A stretch of DNA of 64,000 bases from Bradyrhizobium sp. CCH5-F6 (GTDB taxonomy: Bacteria > Pseudomonadota > Alphaproteobacteria > Rhizobiales > Xanthobacteraceae). Below the pieces are notes generated by a model. That model ran no database searches. It was not told the origin of the DNA and worked only from the letters and a program-made list of their open reading frames with translations. Location: positions 1-64,000 of the forward strand of contig NZ_LSIC01000012.1 of the NCBI RefSeq assembly GCF_001556045.1, in the 5' to 3' direction. This document shows, in pieces, positions 57,075 through 64,000 of this stretch. Numbering within the stretch: position 1 is the first letter of the stretch; the number at the start of each line of letters is the position of its first letter. Made by a program: the position numbers and the translations under genes.

Positions 57075-58804
57075 TAGCGGTCAACCACCGACGTTGCGCT
57101 CGGATCAGATTCCACCCGCGAGGCCTGCAACAACGTCATCGCAAGCAGCAGATAGGCAGCGCAGGTCCATAGCGACTGCCAGTTGGCCGGTCCTTCGTTG
57201 AACCCGATGTAGATCGACGATACGAGAAAGACGCCGGCAAAGATGGATTCCACCAGAGGACGGCGTCCCTTCCTGGCTGGACCGAGCGCCGCCATCAACG
57301 CGAACGGCAAGGCTGCCATGGTGAGAGACGCGAAAGGAAAATCGATATTGCGCGGATCGAACACCAGGCCGAACGCGGTCGCCGTGCCGATCACGAGGAT
57401 CACGATCAGTACCAGGCCGTGCATGATCGTCGGCACCGATCGGGTTCCGGGCTCGCTCGAACCCAACACATCGGAAAGGCGAGGCAACGCGCGACCCGAC
57501 ATGAGGGCGCTCGCACCAAACACCGGGGAAGCGGTTGCCGCCGTCAGGAGCGAACCCCACAAAACCCAGCCGCCCACGCCGGAACTTTCATTGGACATCT
57601 TTTGCGCGGCCACCCCGAACAGGATTCCGGCGGTGGTTGCGGACAGTCCGACCGCAATCCACGCGACGAGCGCGGGCTCGGTGCGACTGCCGCGGGACGA
57701 CAGCCATGCCGCGCCGAAAACGAGCAGCGCCAGCGCCAGTCCGCCGCACATCTGCAGCTTCCAGAACGGATAGTTCCTGACGGGAGCTCCGGGCGGATAT
57801 TTCGGTGTACGCGATAGGGAATCGTACAGCCCCCAGGATCCGCCGACCGTGCCCTCGATCTCCTGTTTCCACGTTTCATCATAGGCCTCGAACAGGTTGA
57901 CGCGGAAGTTCTCGCGCCGCGCAAGCGCGAGGACGTCCGAGACCACCCGTGCCTGATTGATGCGCGACGGCAGGGCCGATTCCCGCATCCGCCCTTCGCT
58001 CGGCCAGCCGATTTCCCCGATCAGGATTTCCTTGCCCGGAAAGGCCGACGCGACCTGGCGGCGAATCTCGCCGGCGTGCGCGGCGGCACTTTCCGCTGGA
58101 ATCGGAACGTTCTCCCAATAGGGCAGGATGTGAATCGTGACGAAGTCGACGGCATCGCCGAGTTCGCGGTTGCCCAGCCAGAACTCCCAGACGTCGGCAT
58201 AGGTCACGGGGACGCCAGCCCGGGCCTTGACCATGCGGATCGCCGCCGCGAGCTCGGATGCCGCCATCTCCTTGCGCAACAAGACCTCGTTGCCGACCAC
58301 GAGTGTTATGACGGTCCCGGGATAATCCCTGGCGAGGCGAATGCCCGCTTCGATCTGCAGCGAATTCTTGTGCCGGTCTCGATCCAGAAAAATGCCCTGA
58401 ATGACTTTCAGACCTGCCTTCGCCGCAAGTTCGGGAATTTGATCGAGACCAAGATCGGTCGCATAGGTACGGATGCAGTCGGATATCTTCGCAAGCTGGG
58501 CGAGATCTTCGGCGATCTGTTCGCGCGACACCTGCGTCGTTGGGGAAAGCGAGGTCTGATGGCTCCGGAATGGGGCGTAGGATATGCATTGCAGCTTGTG
58601 GTTGGGATCGATCGGCGCGTGCGCGAAGTCGGCTGGCGTGCCGAGCCACCACCACACCGTCGCGATGGCGCCCAAGGATATCAGCAGCAGCATCAACGGC
58701 GCGGGGAGCGAAACCAGCCCTCTGCTTCCGAGGACAGGTTTGCGCGGCCTCGCCGATGCGGAAGGCCTGAAGAAGAACGGCGTTGTTTGCTGACGATCAG
58801 TCAC
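57074..58804 (-). CDS. ndvC: Membrane GH17-type glucan synthase/transglycosylase, NdvC-like, 576 aa
   Basis: An N-terminal membrane helix (about residues 32-53) is followed by a GH17-like TIM barrel (about 70-345). The acid/base is E173 in VVGNEVLLRKE and the nucleophile E264 in LIGEIGWPSEG, as in yeast Bgl2-type enzymes. A C-terminal membrane region with about seven helices follows (about 355-575). NdvC of Bradyrhizobium japonicum, needed for beta-(1,6) linkages of cyclic beta-(1,3),(1,6)-glucans, is a protein of about 62 kDa related to GH17 enzymes, which fits this size and layout. The start is GTG 58804. No ndvB adjoins it, so the name is tentative. Confidence 0.7.
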   Translation of the reverse strand: MTDRQQTTPFFFRPSASARPRKPVLGSRGLVSLPAPLMLLLISLGAIATVWWWLGTPADFAHAPIDPNHKLQCISYAPFRSHQTSLSPTTQVSREQIAEDLAQLAKISDCIRTYATDLGLDQIPELAAKAGLKVIQGIFLDRDRHKNSLQIEAGIRLARDYPGTVITLVVGNEVLLRKEMAASELAAAIRMVKARAGVPVTYADVWEFWLGNRELGDAVDFVTIHILPYWENVPIPAESAAAHAGEIRRQVASAFPGKEILIGEIGWPSEGRMRESALPSRINQARVVSDVLALARRENFRVNLFEAYDETWKQEIEGTVGGSWGLYDSLSRTPKYPPGAPVRNYPFWKLQMCGGLALALLVFGAAWLSSRGSRTEPALVAWIAVGLSATTAGILFGVAAQKMSNESSGVGGWVLWGSLLTAATASPVFGASALMSGRALPRLSDVLGSSEPGTRSVPTIMHGLVLIVILVIGTATAFGLVFDPRNIDFPFASLTMAALPFALMAALGPARKGRRPLVESIFAGVFLVSSIYIGFNEGPANWQSLWTCAAYLLLAMTLLQASRVESDPSATSVVDR

Positions 58805-59165
58805 GCCATCACGGTCTCTCTCGTACCCACGATCCGGAGGGCGCTTCGCACGGCCGCCCGCAGTGAGAAGACAAGATCGATTTGGTCATCGGTTGCGCCG
58901 CGACCGGTCCCAACATTCCAAGTATAGCAGCAAGCTCGTTGATTCAGGTCAATTCGAGCCTGCCCGGCCCGTGTGCGGCCACGCCCGCGAAGCTCATTCC
59001 CGGCCGATCGGGCCATGCCCTCGACGAGGAGATGCCGGTCGGTGAGCCGTCCGCATGGCTGCCCTACCGCATGTGCGTCGTGCCACACTTTACCGCCCTT
59101 CCGATTCCTGATCCTCTCTTCCCAACCAGCCGGAGCAACCGGCCTCGCCCAGGGAGAGAGACGCC
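58805..59165. other. Divergent intergenic space between ndvC-like and TPP-enzyme genes
   Basis: These 361 bases hold the promoters of both genes. The right part (from about 59053) is the source sequence of the leader duplicated at 56273-56388. A match to TTGA-N6-TCAA (TTGATTCAGGTCAA, 58939-58952) is present, but it is poorly placed for either start. No coding sequence is supported. Confidence 0.5.
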
Positions 59166-60800
59166 ATGAAGCTCGGCACCGCCATCGCGGAAATCATGAA
59201 GCGCGAGGGGATCGAGATCCTCTGCGGCTATCCCGTCAATCATCTGATCGAGCACGCGGCGAAAGCCGATATCCGCCCCGTCATGGTGCGGCAGGAGCGC
59301 GTCGGCATCCACATGGCGGATGCGATCTCGCGGGTGACGTCGGGCCGCAACATCGGCGCGTTCTGCATGCAGCATGGGCCGGGCGCCGAGAACGCGATGG
59401 GCGGGGTCGCGCAGTGCTTCGGCGAATCCGTGCCGGTGCTGGTGCTGCCGATGGGCTATCAGCGCAGGCTGTCGCATATCGAGCCGAACTTCAATTCCAG
59501 CGAGGCAATGAAGCCGTTCGCGAAGTCGTCCGAGCCGATCATCCTTGCGAGCGAGGTCGCCAACATCTTCCGCCGTGCCTTCACCAAGCTGAAGAACGGC
59601 CGCGGCGGGCCGGTCATCATCGAGATTCCTTCCGACATGTGGAACGAGGAGGTGCCGGAGCCGCTCGATTACACGCCGGTGCTGCGCACCCGCTACGGCG
59701 CCGATCCCGTCCACGTGAAGGAGGCAGCCCATCTGCTGGCCAACGCCAGACGGCCGGTGATCTATGCCGGCCAGGGCGTGCATTACGCGCGGGCCTGGCC
59801 GCAACTGAAACGGCTCGCCGAACGGCTCGCGATCCCCGTCACCACCAGCCTCGGCGGAAAATCGTCGTTTCCGGAAACGCATCCGCTCTCGCTCGGCTCG
59901 GGCGGCCTCGCCGTGCCCCGCGCGGTGCCGAAGTTTCTGAGCGAGGCCGACGTCATCTTCGGCATCGGCTGCTCCTTCACCGAGACCAATTTCGGCATCG
60001 CGATGCCGAAGGGCAAGACCATCATCCATTCCACGCTCGACCCCAATCACCTCAACAAGGATGTGGAAGCGAAAATCGGCCTCGTTGGCGATGCCGGCCT
60101 CGTGCTCGACGCGCTGCTGGAGGAGATCGGAAGGACCGTCACCACGGATCGCGACGCCTCGGCCGTGGCGGCCGAGATTGCGGCCTCGCACAAGGAATGG
60201 CTGGCGAAATGGATGCCGAAGCTCACCAGCAACGACGCGCCGCTGAGCCCTTATCGCGTGCTGTGGGACCTGCAGCACACCGTCGACATCCACAACACCA
60301 TCATCACCCATGATGCCGGCAGCCCGCGCGACCAGCTTTCGCCGTTCTGGAAGTCGGTCGAGCCCCTCACCTATCTCGGCTGGGGCAAGACGACCCAGCT
60401 CGGCTATGGCCTGGGCCTTGCGATGGGCGCCAAGCTCGCAAAGCCCGACAAGCTCTGCATCAACGTGTGGGGCGATGCGGCCATCGGCTTCACCGGCATG
60501 GACTTCGAGACCGCGGTGCGCGAGCGCATTCCGATCATGTCGATCCTGCTCAACAATTTCTCGATGGCGATCGAGCTGAAGGTGATGCCGGTCTCGACCG
60601 AGAAATATCGCTCGACCGACATCTCCGGCGATTATGCCGCCATGGCACGCGCCTTCGGCGGCTATGGCGAACGCGTGACGAGGCCGGAGGACATCGTGCC
60701 TGCGATCAGGCGCGGTATCCAGAAGACCAGGGAAGGCGTGCCGGTGCTGCTGGAGTTCATCACCAGCAAGGAGACCGAGGTGTCGCGGCCGGGGGCATAG
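59166..60800 (+). CDS. Thiamine pyrophosphate-dependent enzyme, acetolactate synthase/benzoylformate decarboxylase-like, 544 aa
   Basis: This enzyme has the three-domain PYR-central-PP layout of the POX/ALS/BFD family. The N-terminal domain contains the activating Glu in VMVRQERVGIHMADA and then MQHGPGAENAMGG. The PP domain has the TPP motif GDAAIGFTGMDFETAVRERI with ILLNN as its end. GGGAGAGAGACGCC precedes the ATG. The FAD-related features of true acetolactate synthases are not apparent, so a 2-keto acid decarboxylase or carboligase is likely; the substrate is unknown. Its leader and first 355 bases are duplicated as the pseudogene at 56389. Confidence 0.85.
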   Translation: MKLGTAIAEIMKREGIEILCGYPVNHLIEHAAKADIRPVMVRQERVGIHMADAISRVTSGRNIGAFCMQHGPGAENAMGGVAQCFGESVPVLVLPMGYQRRLSHIEPNFNSSEAMKPFAKSSEPIILASEVANIFRRAFTKLKNGRGGPVIIEIPSDMWNEEVPEPLDYTPVLRTRYGADPVHVKEAAHLLANARRPVIYAGQGVHYARAWPQLKRLAERLAIPVTTSLGGKSSFPETHPLSLGSGGLAVPRAVPKFLSEADVIFGIGCSFTETNFGIAMPKGKTIIHSTLDPNHLNKDVEAKIGLVGDAGLVLDALLEEIGRTVTTDRDASAVAAEIAASHKEWLAKWMPKLTSNDAPLSPYRVLWDLQHTVDIHNTIITHDAGSPRDQLSPFWKSVEPLTYLGWGKTTQLGYGLGLAMGAKLAKPDKLCINVWGDAAIGFTGMDFETAVRERIPIMSILLNNFSMAIELKVMPVSTEKYRSTDISGDYAAMARAFGGYGERVTRPEDIVPAIRRGIQKTREGVPVLLEFITSKETEVSRPGA

Positions 60801-60939
60801 ATCACCCGCGCACAAGCTGTGTCACGCGATCGGATGGGGCGGTGAGAGATGCATCTCCCGCCGCCCCATCAATGGCTCAAACGTCAACTGCCTATCAATT
60901 GGCACGGCATGCTCACAATACGCACACACAGAACCATTT

Positions 60940-60956
60940 TAGATATGTAAAACTGT
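60940..60956. promoter_or_regulatory. AT-rich motif TAGATAT(G/T)TAAA before acyl-CoA dehydrogenase 1
   Basis: TAGATATGTAAAACTGT lies 33 bases before the start at 60989. It resembles the left half of the inverted repeat at 63038-63074, in front of the paralogous dehydrogenase. It may be the operator of the HTH regulator encoded between them. Confidence 0.45.
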
Positions 60957-60988
60957 CTTTATGCGCTTGTGACCCAAAGGCAGCGGCG

Positions 60989-62326
60989 ATGATCGACTTT
61001 ACCCTCACGTCGTACCAGCGACGCTTGCAGCGCATCGCACGTGAGTTCGCCAACGAGACCCTCGCTCCGCTGGTGCGTGCCGCTGACGAGGAACCCGACC
61101 CACAAAAAGCCTTTCAATCGGTCCGGGGCGCCTATGTGGAGAGCTATAAGCTCGGCTTTGCGACGGGCTTCATACCGAAGAAGTACGGCGGCGGCGGTAT
61201 TTCCAACGTTGACCTCCAGATCGTGGTCGAGGAAATCTGTGCGGTCGATCCCGGCTTCGCCACCATCCTGCTCGTCAACGGCCTGGCCTTGATGCCGCTG
61301 GTCTGGTTCGGGTCGAACGCGCAGAAGCAAAAATGGCTAGCGCCAGCAACCAGCGATCCGCGAGGCGAGTACCTCGCCGCGTGGACCGCGAGCGAACCGG
61401 CAGGAACTCCTGGGGGGACAGCCAATTTCGATGGTCCGGCGTCCTATCCTGCCGGCATCGGCCTCACGGCATTCCACGACAGAAAGAATGGCGAATACGT
61501 ACTCAACGGACGCAAATACTGGCCGGTGAATGCCGGCGGCTGGGACCTGCAGGGCGCGGACGTCAACGTCTGCATCGTCCGAACCGATCCGCTCGCCGAT
61601 GGATCACGGGGCCTCAGCGCCATCGTGGTGCCGCGCGGAACCGCGGGCATCTCATACGAACAGCCGATCTCCAAGTCCGGGCACCGCCTCTGCCAAAACA
61701 ATTCCATGTTGTTTTCCGACTGCCGTGTGCCCGAGGAGAACGCATTCGCGGTCGGTGACGGCGATCTCGTCATCAACAAAGCGTTCACCTGGTCCGGGCC
61801 AGTGGCGGCTATCGCCTCGGTCGGCGTGGCGCGGTCGGCCTACGAATACGCGTTGTCGTGGGCCAAGAGGTACACCGGAGGCGGCGAAAGACCGATCATC
61901 AACCACCAGGTGGTCGCGTATACACTCGCAGAGGTCGCCATGAAGGTCGAGGCTGGCCGCGCCTTCGCCTGGAAGGCCGCCCATTATCACGACCTCCACA
62001 ACGCCGACGGCCACGCGATCGGCCCCATGGCGAAGGTCTTCTGCAGCGAGATGCTGTTCAGCGCCGTCTTCCAGGCGATGAAGGTGGTCGGCGTGAACGC
62101 GCTCGACAGATCGCACCCGCTTGAACGCTATCTCAGGGAAGCGTCCGTTTTTCCGCTATATGATGCCGGCAACATCGGCATGCAAATGCGGAAGATATGC
62201 GCTGTCATGGCCGAGCCGGATTTCGACCCGCGCGCAATCGCAAGATCGGCCGCCACACCGTTCGGAAAGAAGGCGCCGCCGGCGGAGGTTCAGGCCGTCG
62301 GCACGAATTTGAAACGGCAGGCCTGA
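60989..62326 (+). CDS. Acyl-CoA dehydrogenase family protein, paralogue 1, 445 aa
   Basis: This is an FAD-dependent dehydrogenase with an N-terminal helical domain (TLTSYQRRLQRIAREFANET), a middle beta domain (AAWTASEPAGTPGGTANF, then GEYVLNGRKYWPVNAGG) and a C-terminal helical domain (KAFTWSGPVAAIASVGVARS). Length is normal. The substrate acyl-CoA is unknown and could be a ring or branched degradation intermediate. Its closest relative in the window is the partial gene at 63177, with the same layout and shared segments such as EEICAVDPGFA. The 3' end overlaps the convergent HTH regulator by 37 bases. Confidence 0.88.
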   Translation: MIDFTLTSYQRRLQRIAREFANETLAPLVRAADEEPDPQKAFQSVRGAYVESYKLGFATGFIPKKYGGGGISNVDLQIVVEEICAVDPGFATILLVNGLALMPLVWFGSNAQKQKWLAPATSDPRGEYLAAWTASEPAGTPGGTANFDGPASYPAGIGLTAFHDRKNGEYVLNGRKYWPVNAGGWDLQGADVNVCIVRTDPLADGSRGLSAIVVPRGTAGISYEQPISKSGHRLCQNNSMLFSDCRVPEENAFAVGDGDLVINKAFTWSGPVAAIASVGVARSAYEYALSWAKRYTGGGERPIINHQVVAYTLAEVAMKVEAGRAFAWKAAHYHDLHNADGHAIGPMAKVFCSEMLFSAVFQAMKVVGVNALDRSHPLERYLREASVFPLYDAGNIGMQMRKICAVMAEPDFDPRAIARSAATPFGKKAPPAEVQAVGTNLKRQA

Positions 62327-62919
62327 CCGCCGCGCTGCATACACTCCTGGTGTTCGATCGGCGCCCCCATCAGACCAGAAAGAAACCCGAGATCGAACTG
62401 GCAGACCTCCGTGTAATCCTTTGAGAGATCGTGAAAAACGCAGTTCTTGCACTCGATGCGAGGCAGCTTCTCACCTTTGCCGGGCGAAATCACACGCGCA
62501 GCAAATCCGGTCTCGTTCATGATCTTCACGATCTCGACGACACGCTCGACTCGCGTTTTTCCGACCAGGCGCGGGATCGCCGCTGACGACATGTCGACTC
62601 CGAGCTCGAACATGTACGAGCCAAACTTCGTCGCGCCGATCTTCTTGCGCAGGGTCTCGAACATCACCCGCGAGAACCACGAATAGCGCTTGGGGAAAAG
62701 ATCGATTCCGCTCTCGGTGAGAGTGTACAGGAAGCGGGGGCGCCCGCCGCTTTTCGACGAGGTGTGCTGCACATATCCGGACCGTTCCATACCGGATAGG
62801 TGCTGCTTCACCGCGCTGCGAGTAATATCGATTGCGCTCGCGAGTTCATCCACCGAGAGCCCAGCTTTCGATTCCAGAAGTTTGGTCAACAGCTTCTGCT
62901 GGGTGTCGCCGACAATCAC
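62290..62919 (-). CDS. HTH regulator with SufR-like cysteine cluster, 209 aa
   Basis: The N-terminal winged helix (about residues 5-75) has AGLSVDELASAIDITRSAVK, then QHLSGMERSGYVQ and a GGRPRFLYTLTESG wing, as in COG2345/ArsR-type regulators. The C-terminal domain (about 90-209) carries five cysteines: C157, C160, C173, C193 and C201. The C160-x12-C173 spacing and the closing CRFKF resemble the iron-sulfur regulator SufR and its relatives. It could therefore sense redox or oxygen through a cluster. It lies between two paralogous acyl-CoA dehydrogenases, divergent from the second and convergent with the first, and probably controls them. Confidence 0.8.
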   Translation of the reverse strand: MIVGDTQQKLLTKLLESKAGLSVDELASAIDITRSAVKQHLSGMERSGYVQHTSSKSGGRPRFLYTLTESGIDLFPKRYSWFSRVMFETLRKKIGATKFGSYMFELGVDMSSAAIPRLVGKTRVERVVEIVKIMNETGFAARVISPGKGEKLPRIECKNCVFHDLSKDYTEVCQFDLGFLSGLMGAPIEHQECMQRGGQACRFKFVPTA

Positions 62920-63037
62920 GCCAAGCCCTCCTCAGAAAATCCGAGCCAGATGTATCTCAACAGAGTCTCCGGCGCTGCACAATTCCACGCGCAAACTGCC
63001 CAAAACCGAACCAAACTGCATCAGACATGTGCGCTTC

Positions 63038-63074
63038 TAGATATTTAAACAGTAATAACTGCCTAAACTATCTA
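63038..63074. promoter_or_regulatory. Inverted repeat in the divergent regulator/dehydrogenase promoter
   Basis: The ends TAGATA (63038-63043) and TATCTA (63069-63074) bracket an inner CAGT-AATA-ACTG palindrome (63050-63061). Each half extends as TAGATA, then a T/A-rich TTTA stretch, then CAGT. It lies 103 bases before the dehydrogenase start and 119 bases before the regulator start. Confidence 0.5.
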
Positions 63075-63176
63075 CTTCCGCCGATCCGAGTTCGGGAGGA
63101 TGATGCACGTGGGAGGCAAATCGGCCGGGGCTTCCGCTTCCAAACAACCGAAACACGCATCCAACGGAGAACTTGC

Positions 63177-64000
63177 ATGGCGATCGATTTCACGATGTCC
63201 GCAGAGCAGCGGAAAATTCAGAAAATGGCGAGGGACTTTTCCGAAGGGGTCTTGGCTCCGGTCATACCGGCGGCCGACAAGGAGCCCGATCCGATGCTGG
63301 CATATCAGATGACAAAGGGTGCCTATGTCGAGGCCTACAAGGCCGGTATCGCCATGGCGATGCTGCCGAAAGAGTACGGCGGTGGCGGATTGTCCTGTCT
63401 CGACTTCGTGATCGCAGCCGAAGAAATCTGCGCAGTCGATCCCGGCTTCGCCTGTACGGTCTTATGCAACGGCCTCGGCCTGATGCCCGTGTCCTGGTAC
63501 GGGACCGAAGAGCAAAAGAAGCGTTTCATCGGCGCGGCGACTTCCGACCCCACTGGCACCTATCTCAGCGCCTGGACCGCGGGCGAACCGCCCGGCGGCA
63601 CTGGCGGCACCGCGAATTTCGACAGCCCGCAGCCCAAGGCCGGCATCGGCATGACCGCGGTGCGCGATGGCGACTACTTCATCATCAACGGCAAGAAGAA
63701 ATGGTCCTCGTCCGCTGGCTGGGATGGACTTGGCACCAACACACAAACGGCGATCATCCGAACCGATACCACCGTCGGAGGCACCGAGGGACTATCGGCC
63801 ATCGTGATCGAGCGCGGAACGCCGGGCATTACCTGGACTTTCCTCGACAAGGAAGGACATCGCACGACTTCGAACGCGTTCATCGTGTTCAAGGACGCCA
63901 GAGTTCCCGTGGACAATCTACTTCCTGGCGCTCAGGGCAATGGCGACTTCGTGATCAATAGAAACTTCGCCTGGTCCGGCCCGGTCGCTGCCATCGCCGC
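63177..64000 (+). CDS. Acyl-CoA dehydrogenase family protein, paralogue 2 (partial, runs off the window)
   Basis: The frame is open from the ATG at 63177 (GGAGAACTTGC upstream) to the window end, giving 274 residues of an expected 440 or so. It follows paralogue 1 through the N-terminal domain (TMSAEQRKIQKMARDFSEGV), EEICAVDPGFA, the beta domain (SAWTAGEPPGGTGGTANF, then IINGKKKWSSSAGW) and NFAWSGPVAAIA at the edge. The substrate is unknown. It is divergent from the cysteine-rich HTH regulator, with a shared 257-base promoter region. Confidence 0.9.
   Translation, partial: MAIDFTMSAEQRKIQKMARDFSEGVLAPVIPAADKEPDPMLAYQMTKGAYVEAYKAGIAMAMLPKEYGGGGLSCLDFVIAAEEICAVDPGFACTVLCNGLGLMPVSWYGTEEQKKRFIGAATSDPTGTYLSAWTAGEPPGGTGGTANFDSPQPKAGIGMTAVRDGDYFIINGKKKWSSSAGWDGLGTNTQTAIIRTDTTVGGTEGLSAIVIERGTPGITWTFLDKEGHRTTSNAFIVFKDARVPVDNLLPGAQGNGDFVINRNFAWSGPVAAIA

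Noticed and set aside
58939..58952. TTGATTCAGGTCAA, a full match to the FixK-type consensus between the ndvC-like and TPP-enzyme genes
   Set aside because: It lies 135 bases from one start and 214 from the other, poor for class II activation. About one such match is expected by chance in 64 kb. Kept only as a note.
60895..60915. ATTGGCACGGCATGC before acyl-CoA dehydrogenase 1 as a fourth copy of the TGGCAT motif
   Set aside because: Only the ATTGGCA half agrees; spacing and right half-site do not fit.

Overview
The window reads as chromosome of a Bradyrhizobium-like alphaproteobacterium (Bradyrhizobiaceae). The grounds are high GC, the order feuP-feuQ / cycHJKL (ccmIEFH) / degP / two-component system / glnE, an fdsGBA-fdhD-fdsD formate dehydrogenase locus, FixK-type boxes, and intergenic palindromic repeats that I associate with this group. 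No rRNA, tRNA, CRISPR array, insertion sequence or prophage was seen. Assignments come from reading protein motifs; no database search was run.

Layout. 0-8 kb: small enzymes and orphan proteins (ABM monooxygenase, secreted alpha/beta hydrolase, AHSA1 protein), a soluble cytochrome c behind a FixK-type box, an Hsp70-like ATPase, and a CobW/ZigA-type zinc GTPase behind a perfect 22-bp Zur-like palindrome. 8-18.9 kb: a TctCBA tricarboxylate transporter, an OFA-family (oxalate/formate antiporter-like) MFS carrier, a CBS-domain protein, several microproteins, nitronate monooxygenase, a quinone oxidoreductase-type enzyme and an unusually long CDF metal transporter. 19-28.7 kb: a membrane PAS histidine kinase, then a LysR gene divergent from NAD-dependent molybdenum formate dehydrogenase with its sulfurtransferase FdhD.

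28.6-46.6 kb, almost all on the minus strand: feuP-feuQ, two conserved hypotheticals, the cytochrome c maturation operon ccmI-E-F-H with a perfect FixK-like palindrome upstream, a chemoreceptor, degP, and a response regulator and histidine kinase followed by glnE. A plus-strand RelE-like/XRE toxin-antitoxin pair sits between that regulator and kinase.

46.8-53.1 kb: Ku, a Flp pilin and a translationally coupled trio of AMP phosphorylase, a PRPP synthetase-like protein with archaeal-type motifs, and a beta-CASP metallo-RNase. I regard the trio as the best candidate for an under-described system, an RNA/nucleotide salvage route. 53.1-64 kb: a TonB siderophore receptor, a GH17 membrane protein resembling NdvC, an intact TPP-dependent enzyme plus a frameshifted truncated copy 2.8 kb upstream, and two paralogous acyl-CoA dehydrogenases flanking a cysteine-rich HTH regulator. 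The second dehydrogenase is cut by the window end.

Shared regulation is suggested by three copies of an inverted repeat TGGCAT-N5-ATACCA (before the 45-aa microprotein, the OFA carrier and the CBS protein), by FixK-type boxes before cytochrome c and cytochrome c maturation genes, and by a shared AT-rich motif before the two acyl-CoA dehydrogenases.
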